Positions 28,515-37,017 are shown, counted from the first letter of the stretch. The stretch: 64,000 nucleotides of DNA from Leadbetterella sp035299025 (GCA_035299025.1 DATGXK010000020.1:1-64000); one strand, 5' to 3'. Notes: a model not told the origin generated them from the sequence alone. Made by a program: numbers and translations.

Positions 28515-28530
28515 TGGACTGAATTTGGCA
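28515..28530 (+). promoter_or_regulatory. Sigma54-like promoter of the REC-sugar transferase operon
   Basis: TGGACTGAATTTGGCA: the invariant GG and GC are present with exactly 10 bp between them. The predicted start lies about 21 bp before the ATG at 28562. This has the best-conserved GG/GC of the sigma54-like promoters in the window. Confidence 0.6.
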
Positions 28531-28561
28531 TATTCAGTTTCAGGAAATATTTAATAAAAAA

Positions 28562-29698
28562 ATGAAAAAGAAAATATTGATAATAGACGACAACCAGATG
28601 GTACTTGGGTTGCTCAACTTTAAACTGAAAGACTCTTATGAACTCCGATTGGCTCCTACGCTCCAAACAGCTAGAATGCTTATAAATGAGAGCAACATAC
28701 CCGATCTCTTGATAATCGACCTCAATCTGGGCGAAGAAAGTGGTTTGTCATTCATTAAAGAAATAAAGGCCAACCGACTTTATTCACAAATTCCGATTTT
28801 GGTTCTGTCTGGTGAAGAGAAAAGCGAAGTTAGAATAGAATGCTTAGAATTGGGGGCCGACGACTATGTTGTCAAACCATTTCACCCAGAAGAATTGAAA
28901 CTCCGGATCGAAAAAATTCTAAGTATAAAAAGAACTTCTGCCACTGAACCTCTCCAGCCTGAAGACGTTCTGGTAAAACTGCCTAAACCACAAATGTCTT
29001 TTCGTAAAAGAGCTTTTGATGTAGTACTTTCTTTTTTGGCTATTGTATTGTTGTTTCCAGTTCTTTTTTTGGTGGCCATTATGATAAAAATAGATTCCAA
29101 AGGCCCCTTTCTCTATTTATCTAAACGTGTAGGTGCTGGCTATAAGGTTTTTGATTTGTATAAATTTAGAACCATGAAGATCAATGCAGATAAAGATATC
29201 TCAGCTATGAATGCCGCCAACATGTACAATAAAACTACTGAGGTTATCGAAGAAAAAGGAATGAACGCCGAATTGATTTACGATGGCGGCTGGACGAGTG
29301 AGCAGGCATTGAAAAACAAAAAAGAAAATACTGCTGCCTTTATGAAATTTCAAAATGATCCTAGAATTACTCGCCTCGGCACTTTTCTGAGAAACACAAG
29401 TCTCGACGAACTACCACAGCTTTTCAATATCCTAAAAGGCGATATGTCAATTGTGGGAAACCGTCCGCTACCACTCTATGAAGCTGAAAAGCTAACAAAA
29501 GATGAGTCAGCAGCAAGGTTTTTAGCACCTGCCGGCCTAACTGGCCTTTGGCAAGTAACCAAAAGAGGTAAAACCGGTGTTTCTGAAAAAGAAAGAATGG
29601 AGTTAGACAATACTTACGCCCATCAACACAACTGGCTCTTTGATATCAAACTTATTCTAAAAACCTTCCCAGCTGTTTTTCAGTCGGAAAAAATGTAA
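28562..29698 (+). CDS. Receiver domain fused to an initiating sugar-phosphate transferase (378 aa)
   Basis: Residues 1-125 are a complete receiver domain: Asp9-Asp10, phospho-acceptor Asp53 in LLIIDLNLGEESGL, Ser83 and Lys105. Residues about 145-378 are a polyprenyl-phosphate sugar-1-phosphate transferase (PF02397): RAFDVVLSFLAIVLLFPVLFLVA membrane hairpin, FRTMKINADKD, DPRITRLGTFLRNTSLDELPQL and MSIVGNRPLP, and GLTGLWQV near the end. Such enzymes load the first sugar phosphate on undecaprenyl phosphate. In most relatives the N-terminal region is a membrane domain, not a receiver. The fusion suggests that phosphorylation directly controls the first step of exopolysaccharide synthesis. It is the first gene of an operon of four. 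Confidence 0.9.
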   Translation: MKKKILIIDDNQMVLGLLNFKLKDSYELRLAPTLQTARMLINESNIPDLLIIDLNLGEESGLSFIKEIKANRLYSQIPILVLSGEEKSEVRIECLELGADDYVVKPFHPEELKLRIEKILSIKRTSATEPLQPEDVLVKLPKPQMSFRKRAFDVVLSFLAIVLLFPVLFLVAIMIKIDSKGPFLYLSKRVGAGYKVFDLYKFRTMKINADKDISAMNAANMYNKTTEVIEEKGMNAELIYDGGWTSEQALKNKKENTAAFMKFQNDPRITRLGTFLRNTSLDELPQLFNILKGDMSIVGNRPLPLYEAEKLTKDESAARFLAPAGLTGLWQVTKRGKTGVSEKERMELDNTYAHQHNWLFDIKLILKTFPAVFQSEKM

Positions 29699-29702
29699 AA
29701 CT

Positions 29703-30851
29703 ATGTCGATACTAATCTTAACTTACCTGAGCATTGGGGTAGCATACGTACTGTTTTTTAGTGTAATATCCATTTTTAAAAGCAAAAAAAGAGAATCAAT
29801 TTCTTCCAGAAATCATAGTTTTTTGTTTATGATTCCGGCTTACAAAGAGGATTCTGTTATTCTTGAAACCGTAAAAAGTCTTGAAAATCAGCCAGATTTA
29901 GGCGAATATGACAAAATAATGGTCATAGCCGACCACATGAAACCAAGCACACTGAAAGCTTTGAGAAATTCGAAAGCTGACATAATTGAGATTTCGCTTG
30001 AAAAAAGTACTAAGGCCAAATCAATAAACATTGCCTTGGATCAAATCAGCTCTGACTTTGATGCCGTAGTTTTGCTCGATGCCGACAACCACTTGGTTCC
30101 GGGTTTTATCACCAAAACCAAAGCAGCATTTTCTGATGGCCATAATGTTATTCAGACACACAGAATTGCCAAAAATTTGGACACCAATTTTGCCTTTTTG
30201 GATGCTATAAGTGAGGAAATCAACAATTCTGTTTTCAGAAAAGGACACGCCAACATTGGCCTCTCGGCTGCATTGATTGGCTCAGGATTAGTGATGGAAT
30301 TTAAGGAATTCAGAGCTTTCATGCGAAAAATAGACGTGGTAAGTGGATTTGACAAACAACTAGAGCTGGATTTACTGCGTAAAGGTCAAAAAATTTCCTA
30401 TCTAGAAGACGCCTATGTACTCGACGAAAAAGTAAGAGAAAGCAAAGTGTTTGAAAATCAAAGAACCCGTTGGATTTCAGCACAATTTAATTTTGCCAAA
30501 AAGAATTTTTTTAATGCATTCAGAGCTCTTTTCCAAGGCAATATTGACTACTTCGATAAGGTTTTACAATTTTTACTACCACCAAGGTTAATATTACTTG
30601 GGGCGGTTTTTTTATCATTGATTATACACTTTTTCATAGACATGTTTATTGTTTGGAATGTCGGTTTGGCCATTGGATACGTTGCTGGATTGTGGTTGGC
30701 CATACCTTCATACCTTCGTAAAATCATTCGATTGAAAGACTTTGCTTCGGTGCCCATCAGCCTTTGGTTTATGGTAAAGGCAATACTAAAGTTCAAACGA
30801 GCCAATAATGTTTTTATACACACACCGCATGTAAATACGATATCAAAATGA
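29703..30851 (+). CDS. Membrane glycosyltransferase family 2 (382 aa)
   Basis: An N-terminal membrane helix (LILTYLSIGVAYVLFFSVIS), a GT-A domain with FMIPAYKEDSVILETVKSL, the DxD motif VVLLDADNHLVPGF and the processive-type QRTRW motif, and C-terminal membrane helices (about 295-345). This layout resembles cellulose/hyaluronan-synthase-like enzymes, although the short C-terminal membrane region makes a non-processive enzyme possible. It follows the REC-sugar transferase gene by 4 bp and overlaps the next gene by 4 bp. Confidence 0.85.
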   Translation: MSILILTYLSIGVAYVLFFSVISIFKSKKRESISSRNHSFLFMIPAYKEDSVILETVKSLENQPDLGEYDKIMVIADHMKPSTLKALRNSKADIIEISLEKSTKAKSINIALDQISSDFDAVVLLDADNHLVPGFITKTKAAFSDGHNVIQTHRIAKNLDTNFAFLDAISEEINNSVFRKGHANIGLSAALIGSGLVMEFKEFRAFMRKIDVVSGFDKQLELDLLRKGQKISYLEDAYVLDEKVRESKVFENQRTRWISAQFNFAKKNFFNAFRALFQGNIDYFDKVLQFLLPPRLILLGAVFLSLIIHFFIDMFIVWNVGLAIGYVAGLWLAIPSYLRKIIRLKDFASVPISLWFMVKAILKFKRANNVFIHTPHVNTISK

Positions 30852-31966
30852 AAATAGGAATAGAAGCCCAGCGAATATTTAGAAAGAAAAAACACGGCAT
30901 GGATATTTATGCCTTGGAACTCATTAGAGCCATTCAAAAGCTCGATCACACCAACGAATATGTGGTTTTTGTAAGAGCGGATGATGACGAATGTTTGCAC
31001 TCATCCGAAAACATGAAAATTGTAAAAGTAAAAGCTGCAACGTACTTGGATTGGGAGCAAATTTGGTTGCCCAAAGCCATAAAATCAGAGGGTGTTGAGC
31101 TAATGCACTATACCTCTAACACTGCACCTTTAAACAGTATAGTTCCTTATGTCGTTACCTTGCACGATATCATTTTTATGCATAGCTACACTGGAGGTTC
31201 GTGGTATCAAACTGCCGGACATTTTTATAGAAAATACATTGTTCCAAGGGTAATCAAAAATGCTAAACATGTTTTTACTGTTTCTGAATTCGAAAAGACA
31301 CAAATCGTAAAAACCATAGATATTCAAACAAATAGAGTTTCGGTAATTCCAAATGCCTGTAGCTCTACTTTCAGAAAAATACCGAATACACATATACTAG
31401 AATTGATCAGAAAAAAATATGCTTTGCCTTCTGAATTTATACTTTTTTTAGGTAACGAAGCACCTAAGAAAAATTTAGAAAATGTTCTAAAAGCTTATGC
31501 TAGGTATATTGACAAAGTGTCGAATCCCGTGCAAATGGTTATACTAGAGAGTAGTGCCAAACAGATTCTTGGCTATTTATCAAAAATAAAGCGGATTGAT
31601 ATTTTAGATAAAATAACCTTGCCAGGCTATATTATGCATGGCGATCTTCCTAAAATCTACAATTTAGCCAGTGCGTTTTTGTATCCTTCTTTGCGTGAAA
31701 GTTTCGGAATTCCAATCATCGAAGCTATGGCTTGCGGAACGCCAGTAATTACCTCAAACACCACTGCAATGCCTGAAGTGGCAGGAAATGCGGCCTATCT
31801 TATAGATCCATTGAACACCGATGAGCTGGCAAACGCTATGATTGAACTGACTTCAAACAGAATTTTAAAAGAATATATCATAGAAAAGGGTCTAAAAAGA
31901 GCGGAAGATTTTTCGTGGAAAAACACCGCCTATCAAACTCAAAAAACATATCTTTTCAAACCATGA
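30848..31966 (+). CDS. Glycosyltransferase family 4 (372 aa)
   Basis: GT-B fold with MKIGIEAQRIFRKKKHGMDIYALEL (acceptor side), SVIPNACSSTF and FILFLGNEAPKKNLENVLKAY, and the donor-binding E-x7-E motif in PSLRESFGIPIIEAMACGTPVITSN. No membrane segment is seen. It is linked by ATGA overlaps at both ends (30848-30851 and 31963-31966), so it is translated with the neighbouring transferases. It likely adds an internal sugar of the repeat unit. The donor sugar is not predictable. Confidence 0.88.
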   Translation: MKIGIEAQRIFRKKKHGMDIYALELIRAIQKLDHTNEYVVFVRADDDECLHSSENMKIVKVKAATYLDWEQIWLPKAIKSEGVELMHYTSNTAPLNSIVPYVVTLHDIIFMHSYTGGSWYQTAGHFYRKYIVPRVIKNAKHVFTVSEFEKTQIVKTIDIQTNRVSVIPNACSSTFRKIPNTHILELIRKKYALPSEFILFLGNEAPKKNLENVLKAYARYIDKVSNPVQMVILESSAKQILGYLSKIKRIDILDKITLPGYIMHGDLPKIYNLASAFLYPSLRESFGIPIIEAMACGTPVITSNTTAMPEVAGNAAYLIDPLNTDELANAMIELTSNRILKEYIIEKGLKRAEDFSWKNTAYQTQKTYLFKP

Positions 31967-33123
31967 AAGCAATAGAAACAATATTTTGGACGATGTTAGG
32001 CATAACTTTTTATGCATACCTAGGCTATGGGATTTTGCTTTGGTCTCTAGTAAAAATTAAACGAATTTTCTCAAAAAAAGAGATATTCATAAACCAAGAC
32101 TTGCCCGAAGTAACCATACTGGTGGCGGCATACAATGAATCTGGTTACATTGTCGAAAAAGTCAAAAATAGCTTGGCTCAAGACTATCCAGCGGATAAAC
32201 TAAAAATAGCTTTTGTTACCGACGGAACCACCGACGATTCTATTGAGAAACTTAGAGAGTTTGAAGAAGTTCAAATATTTCATAAGTCGGAAAGAAATGG
32301 AAAAATGGCTGCCATCAACAGAGTTATGCCATTGATAAATAGCCCAATAACTATTTTTACGGATGCCAATGCCTTGCTCAACCCGGGTGCAATCAAAAAA
32401 ATAGTAGAGCATTTTTCTAACCCCAAAGTTGGTGTAGTGTCCGGTGAAAAACAAATTATGAAGCTTTCTGAAAACAACGCTGAGGTGGGAGAAGGCTTAT
32501 ATTGGAAATACGAAAGTTATCTCAAAAAACTGGATGCCGAACTTTATTCAGCAGTTGGGGCCGCCGGTGAGTTGTACGCCATTAGAACCCATCTTTTTGA
32601 AACTCTCGAAAAAGATACTCTTCTGGATGATTTCGTACTTTCATTGAGAATTTGTTCAAAAGGCTACATAACTGCCTACGAACCAGAAGCCAGAGCTCTT
32701 GAAACGGCTTCGCTCAATATTGCTGAGGAGCTCAAACGAAAAATTAGAATTAGTGCAGGGGGCATACAGTCCGTTTTGCGACTCAAGACACTTTTGAACC
32801 CATTTAAACACGGTTGGCTGACTTTCCAGTACCTTTCTCATAGAGTACTTAGGTGGACATTGGTCCCCGCTTTTTTGATTCTGATGCCGATTCTCAACTT
32901 ATTTTTATTGGATAAAACCATATTTCAGTTGAGCTTGTTTTTACAACTCGCATTCTATTTACTTGCCATTCTGGGCTATATTTTTGAGAAAAAAGGGAAG
33001 AAAATAAAGGTACTTTATGTACCCTATTACTTTTCATTTATGAATTATGCTGCTATTTTGGGTCTCAAAAGATTTTTTAGTCATCAACAAGCCGTCACCT
33101 GGGAAAAAGCTGTTAGGGCTTAA
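31963..33123 (+). CDS. Membrane glycosyltransferase family 2 (386 aa)
   Basis: The start at 31963 (MKAIETIFWTMLG) is chosen for its ATGA overlap with the previous stop; the open frame extends 16 codons further upstream inside that gene. One N-terminal helix, GT-A domain with VTILVAAYNESGYIVEKV, ADKLKIAFVTDGTTDDS, TIFTDANALLNPGA and DDFVLSLRICSKGY, an RISAGGIQS motif region, and three to four C-terminal helices. Last gene of the operon. A strong hairpin lies about 310 bp downstream. Confidence 0.85.
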   Translation: MKAIETIFWTMLGITFYAYLGYGILLWSLVKIKRIFSKKEIFINQDLPEVTILVAAYNESGYIVEKVKNSLAQDYPADKLKIAFVTDGTTDDSIEKLREFEEVQIFHKSERNGKMAAINRVMPLINSPITIFTDANALLNPGAIKKIVEHFSNPKVGVVSGEKQIMKLSENNAEVGEGLYWKYESYLKKLDAELYSAVGAAGELYAIRTHLFETLEKDTLLDDFVLSLRICSKGYITAYEPEARALETASLNIAEELKRKIRISAGGIQSVLRLKTLLNPFKHGWLTFQYLSHRVLRWTLVPAFLILMPILNLFLLDKTIFQLSLFLQLAFYLLAILGYIFEKKGKKIKVLYVPYYFSFMNYAAILGLKRFFSHQQAVTWEKAVRA

Positions 33124-33432
33124 AACCTGATGTCCAATTTTTCTCAAGTATTTGAACAAATGATGTTAAAAATAAATTACCTAAAATTCATTGCTGGATT
33201 ACGTAAATATAAAAACTCTTGCGGGCTTTGTAATTATCAGATTCGACAAACAATAGGTCGTTAAATTGCTTCAAGCCTACTATATTTTATGCCCTGTAAA
33301 AAATACTTCAGAATAATAAAAATGTTGGAATTAATATATTGCGATACTTTAAACCATATACCCATAAATATCAAAACCCGTTATAAGATTAATTTTTTGA
33401 AAAATTAATCAGAGCGTTATTAAAGCTTCGGG
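33124..33432. other. Non-coding AT-rich stretch after the glycosyltransferase operon
   Basis: About 310 bp with no supported gene, repeat or promoter box. It ends at the hairpin terminator at 33433. Confidence 0.5.
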
Positions 33433-33464
33433 AGCAAAGCCTTAGAGAAATCTAAGGCTTTGCT
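33433..33464. terminator. Strong convergent hairpin, likely bidirectional terminator
   Basis: A perfect 14-bp stem (AGCAAAGCCTTAGA / TCTAAGGCTTTGCT) closed by a GAAA tetraloop. It lies between the plus-strand glycosyltransferase operon and the convergent VOC gene. The T-run is weak on both sides, so termination efficiency is uncertain. Confidence 0.65.
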
Positions 33465-33472
33465 GTTTACGA

Positions 33473-33838
33473 TTATTTCGGCTTGAATTCGGGATTGAAG
33501 ATTATACCGATTACATTGCTCCAAGGATCTTTCACGGTGGCCACCACTATCTCACCTCCAACGTTTTCGGGGTTTTCGAAGGCTGTGGCACCGAGCTCAA
33601 CGAGTCTGTCGAACTCTTGCTGTATATCCTCCACTCCCCAGTAAATCAGTACGTTGGAAGATTTTTCAATACCCGTCTCATCATCTGGCACAAGACCAAG
33701 CTCATAGCCCTCAATATCGAAACCTACATAAAAGACCTCATCGAAATATGGTGACGTATTAAATGCCTTGCTGTACCATTCTTTGGCAGCAGCGAGGTCA
33801 TTAACTTTGTAAATGGCGGTTCTTAATCCTTTCATCAA
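33473..33838 (-). CDS. VOC/glyoxalase-family protein (121 aa)
   Basis: Single VOC-fold protein of two beta-alpha-beta-beta-beta units: MKGLRTAIYKVNDLAAAKEWYSKAFNTSPYFDE and, later, VLIYWGVEDIQQEFDRLVELGATAFENPE and VVATVKDPWSNVIGIIFNP. This matches the common glyoxalase/bleomycin-resistance group (PF00903). The metal-binding residues are not clearly conserved, so no reaction is assigned. It has no operon partner. It converges with the exopolysaccharide operon across the hairpin. Confidence 0.85.
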   Translation of the reverse strand: MMKGLRTAIYKVNDLAAAKEWYSKAFNTSPYFDEVFYVGFDIEGYELGLVPDDETGIEKSSNVLIYWGVEDIQQEFDRLVELGATAFENPENVGGEIVVATVKDPWSNVIGIIFNPEFKPK

Positions 33839-33986
33839 TTGTTTTTTTTCAGAAATTTAACACCCAATTCCTGAAAAAACCGCTCAAATATTTAGCATTT
33901 TCTAAAAACCAAAATAAGAAGTAAATACCCACCCGAAATTCAACAGAAAGTCAGGAATAGCCTTCATATAATTTTACATGAAAAAA

Positions 33987-34682
33987 CTACTTCACCGTCC
34001 AAATTTGCTTTAAAGCTTCCATGAGTTCGCTGTGGTAGTTGGCGGCTATGGGCACAAATTCTTTCTCCGCTACCGACACCTGATGTCGCTCTATTTTTTG
34101 GATATGGTTGAGGTTGACCACATAAGATTTGTTGACACGCATGAAGTTTTTGCTAGGCAATAGTTCTAGGGCTTCCGTCATGGTCATTCGGGTTACGGTC
34201 TTTTTATCCTTCTCCTTGAAAGTAAGATAATTGCCCTCTGACTGTATGTAGAGCAGGTCTGCCAATACAATTCGCACCAAGTCGTAGGAGTCTTTTACAA
34301 ACAGATAAGGCGTTTCGGCCTCTTCCTTCCCCAGCGAGTCGAAAGCCTTTTGGCAGGCTTTCATAAATCTCACAAAGTCAAAAGGCTTGACGAGATAGTC
34401 TATTGCATTAAGATTAAAGGCATCGGCTGCATATTGGCTATATGCCGTAGTGAAAATTATCCCACAATTTTTGGGTAAAAGCTGCGAAAAATCTAAACCC
34501 GTAATGTCGGGCATGTTGATATCCAGAAAAATCAAGTCCACGGGATTGGTCTTGAGATATTCCAAAGCCTCCATGGCACTCACAAAAGTTTCCTTTAATT
34601 GAATGAATGTCACCTTAGCTGAGTGGGCTTTGATGACCTCCAGAGCCATGGGTTCGTCGTCTATGGCGATAGCTTTTAGCAT
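33987..34682 (-). CDS. LytTR-family response regulator (231 aa)
   Basis: Receiver domain with the acidic IDDEP motif and the phospho-acceptor Asp in LIFLDINMPDITGLDFS, then Thr in FTTAYS and Lys in YLVKPF. The C-terminal LytTR domain (about 130-231) shows LLYIQSEGNYLTF, TRMTMTEALELLPSKNFMRVNKSYVVNLNHIQKI. The gene is 9 bp downstream of a LytS-type kinase gene, its partner. LytTR regulators bind direct repeats about two helical turns apart. Four such repeats occur upstream of this operon and of three neighbouring transcription units (36988-41790), making this protein the probable activator of all of them. Confidence 0.92.
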   Translation of the reverse strand: MLKAIAIDDEPMALEVIKAHSAKVTFIQLKETFVSAMEALEYLKTNPVDLIFLDINMPDITGLDFSQLLPKNCGIIFTTAYSQYAADAFNLNAIDYLVKPFDFVRFMKACQKAFDSLGKEEAETPYLFVKDSYDLVRIVLADLLYIQSEGNYLTFKEKDKKTVTRMTMTEALELLPSKNFMRVNKSYVVNLNHIQKIERHQVSVAEKEFVPIAANYHSELMEALKQIWTVK

Positions 34683-34691
34683 GAATTATTT

Positions 34692-35900
34692 TTATAGTTT
34701 TACTTGCATTTTGACTTCAAACACCTCGTTTTCGGTATTAATGGCCAATGAATGCCGGCCATGATAATACAGATTCAGGCGGCGGCGGGTGTTTTCGAGA
34801 CCCGTACCTGTACCGATTTCGAGTTTATCTGTTTTCTTGATAATACTATTTCTGGACTCAAAAAGCAGAACCTTGTTTTCTACCCTGAGTTTCATTTCAA
34901 AAAAAGATTCATTGGTGACACTGATGCCATATTTGAAGGCATTTTCTATAAAAGGAATGACCAACAAAGGAGCAATATTGGCCGATTCGCCATCCCAAAA
35001 AATATCAGTATTCAGTTTTATATTTGGTCTGTCTGGAATCCTCATTTTTTGTAATTCTATGAAATCCTCCACAAACTTGAGTTCCTTTTCAATGGGCGAA
35101 CGCTCAGTTTTGGTTTCTTCTACCACATGCCGCATAATGCGTGAGAGCCTCTCTATGCCCGATGCAGTTTTTGGGCTGTCTTCCACTATAGCCTGTCCGT
35201 AGAGATTATTAAGCACATTGAACAAAAAATGTGGGTTTATTTGGGCCTTGAGAGCTACTAACTCAGCTTTGGTCTTCTGTAAAGCCAATTCTCTAATTTT
35301 GTTATAAGACTCAGAAGCATAGGTGAAGTAAGAATAAACCACCATAGAAATGAGCCAAAAATTGGTAAAGAATTTGGAAAAACCAATTGGCGAGAGCTTC
35401 GGATCGATGATGGCGTTGAGCAACAAATAAATGAAGCCATAGAAAAACACCAAAATCACCAGATAAAAGAATTTGCCTTTGCGGCCTTCCTCTACAAACA
35501 GATTTTTGAAGAGAATTTGATAATTGAATTCACAAAGTAAAATTGTAAGACCCAAAATAGAAAAAAAACCGGAGCGGGATTTGATTAAAAGTGCTCCCCA
35601 AAAGCCAATCAGTCTTCCTATTGAATAGTATTCCTTATGGTTTGAAGATTTTATATTGAAGTAAGTCTTCTGTAGTTCGGTATGTCTTTTTAAAAGTTTT
35701 TCAACACCTACCTCCGCCTGAAAATACCAAACCGAATGAGCCAGAAAAAGCAGGGTTAGTCCAGCCACAATCCATATCCAGTTTTCTTTTACCAAAAAAC
35801 TTACTTTTGACAATTGTATTCTTAGGCTCTCTCTGTTCACTTTATTTAAAGCACCATGTGTTGGGCTGGTATTTTTTGGTAAATCTAAGGCGTTTTTCAT
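34692..35900 (-). CDS. LytS-type membrane sensor histidine kinase (402 aa)
   Basis: Four predicted transmembrane helices (about 33-55, 100-125, 140-165, 180-200), then a helical linker and a His_kinase domain (PF06580) with the phospho-acceptor in LKAQINPHFLFNVLNNLYGQ and an ATPase part with PLLVIPFIENAFKYG and GTGLENTRRRL. Such kinases phosphorylate the LytTR regulator encoded next to them. A soluble sensor domain is absent, so the stimulus is probably sensed in the membrane, possibly through the small membrane proteins encoded upstream in the same operon. Confidence 0.9.
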   Translation of the reverse strand: MKNALDLPKNTSPTHGALNKVNRESLRIQLSKVSFLVKENWIWIVAGLTLLFLAHSVWYFQAEVGVEKLLKRHTELQKTYFNIKSSNHKEYYSIGRLIGFWGALLIKSRSGFFSILGLTILLCEFNYQILFKNLFVEEGRKGKFFYLVILVFFYGFIYLLLNAIIDPKLSPIGFSKFFTNFWLISMVVYSYFTYASESYNKIRELALQKTKAELVALKAQINPHFLFNVLNNLYGQAIVEDSPKTASGIERLSRIMRHVVEETKTERSPIEKELKFVEDFIELQKMRIPDRPNIKLNTDIFWDGESANIAPLLVIPFIENAFKYGISVTNESFFEMKLRVENKVLLFESRNSIIKKTDKLEIGTGTGLENTRRRLNLYYHGRHSLAINTENEVFEVKMQVKL

Positions 35901-35914
35901 AAAATCCGAAAGTC

Positions 35915-36271
35915 TTAGTGGATTCTATTGGTTTTGTTCTTGAAATACACGAGGGCATTCACGATTGTCACGAACCAATATAGTAGCAGAAAAGGCAGTT
36001 TGTCGTCGTTGCCAGAAAAATAATTTATAGAATTAACCAGGGCACAAAAACCAAAAATTAAAGCTATTGTACGGTAATTTTTGACATCCTCTGCCTTAAC
36101 GGAAGCATCAAAACCGAAAACAACAAAAAACAATAAAAAACTGGCTATCAAAGTAATAACACCTACCAGAAAAAGTGACCAATTCAAGTAAGTGTTTGCT
36201 AGCAGAAAAACGGCTCCGAAGCAAATAAAGAATATGATAATAGTAGCGACTTGTTTTTTAGATTTTTTCAT
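35915..36271 (-). CDS. Small polytopic membrane protein (118 aa)
   Basis: Family not recognised. Four hydrophobic helices are visible (ATIIIFFICFGAVFLLANTYL, WSLFLVGVITLIASFLLFFVVFGF, TIALIFGFCALVNSINYF, FLLLYWFVTIVNALVYF). The gene lies 14 bp upstream of the kinase gene and overlaps the next upstream gene by 14 bp, so it is co-translated in the LytS/LytTR operon. A role as accessory sensor or as a target of the system is inferred from context only. Confidence 0.7.
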   Translation of the reverse strand: MKKSKKQVATIIIFFICFGAVFLLANTYLNWSLFLVGVITLIASFLLFFVVFGFDASVKAEDVKNYRTIALIFGFCALVNSINYFSGNDDKLPFLLLYWFVTIVNALVYFKNKTNRIH

Positions 36272-36479
36272 TTTCTTTTTTATTAACCTTAGAACCTTGA
36301 TAAAGATTTAAAAATACATAAAATACAATACTGAAAACAATGCGGCTCCGCGTGAAAACATCTGCCAGGCTTTTGTCTAAATCATAGCCACCAAAGTGGT
36401 TCATCAATAGTCCAAATCCAAAAAAACACGGAAAAAATATCAGGCTACCAATGAGAAAACGCTTGTTAAAAAGTTTCAT
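36258..36479 (-). CDS. Small membrane protein (73 aa)
   Basis: The start at 36479 (MKLFNKRFLIGSLIFFPC) is chosen because the open frame further upstream runs through the previous gene and is not protein-like. Two helices: FLIGSLIFFPCFFGFGLLM and IVFSIVFYVFLNLYQG, with a charged tail KVNKKENEKI. Function unknown. It begins 2 bp after the preceding gene and overlaps the following one by 14 bp. Confidence 0.6.
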   Translation of the reverse strand: MKLFNKRFLIGSLIFFPCFFGFGLLMNHFGGYDLDKSLADVFTRSRIVFSIVFYVFLNLYQGSKVNKKENEKI

Positions 36480-36481
36480 AA

Positions 36482-36928
36482 TTATATTGATTTTGAGGTT
36501 GTTAAATCTATTTGACGGTGAGTTGGAGCAGTAAATGAGCCACCAAGTAGGAGCGGTACGGCAAGCAAAGGAAAAATAATGGAACTGCCCTTGATAACCG
36601 TAAAAATCATGAGACCCAACCAAATGATGAAGAAAATTGGTCTTTTATAACTGTCATTAACAGACGGTTCCTTGTCGAAATCATTCACCAAAATCTCATT
36701 ATTGCGACTGATGCGGTACTTTATTTGTGCCAATGTATTCATTTTTATTTCTACGGTATATTTGCTTCTGATATCGTCTTCCAATCTCTCAAACTCATGA
36801 ACTGAGCCCCAAACTGAGGTATTTTCAGAAACCTGCTCGCCATTAATTCTAATTATCTCTTTTCCCCAGATACTATTATCGAAAGTGAGTTCTGTAGTTT
36901 GGTCCAATTTTACTGATAAATACTTCAT
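36482..36928 (-). CDS. Hypothetical protein with soluble N-terminus and C-terminal membrane anchor (148 aa)
   Basis: First gene of the LytS/LytTR operon. The first 90 residues look like a beta-rich soluble domain (MKYLSVKLDQTTELTFDNSIWGKEIIRINGE, then YTVEIKMNTLAQIKYRISRN). Two hydrophobic helices follow (IFFIIWLGLMIFTVIKGSSIIFPLLAVPLLLGG). Family not recognised. Its promoter carries the LytTR direct repeat, so the sensor system appears to control its own operon. It could modulate the kinase. This is inference from gene order. Confidence 0.65.
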   Translation of the reverse strand: MKYLSVKLDQTTELTFDNSIWGKEIIRINGEQVSENTSVWGSVHEFERLEDDIRSKYTVEIKMNTLAQIKYRISRNNEILVNDFDKEPSVNDSYKRPIFFIIWLGLMIFTVIKGSSIIFPLLAVPLLLGGSFTAPTHRQIDLTTSKSI

Positions 36929-36952
36929 TGTTTTGCTTTTTTAATTGCTTGT

Positions 36953-37017
36953 CAAAATTATCGAATAGGTGATTTTATGAAAACAAATGGGACGAACTCC
37001 CCGAAACTTGGGATAAA
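36953..37017 (-). promoter_or_regulatory. LytTR-type operator/promoter A (controls the LytS/LytTR operon)
   Basis: Direct half-sites TGGGACGAA (36988-36996) and TGGGATAAA (37009-37017) have a 21-bp period. A TAATTTTG -7 box (minus strand, 36953-36960) lies 27 bp on, and the start codon 24 bp after that. The arrangement equals operators B, C and D. Confidence 0.7.

Noticed and set aside
33433..33464. Small RNA gene hypothesis for the GAAA hairpin
   Set aside because: The position between convergent genes and the simple perfect stem fit a terminator better.
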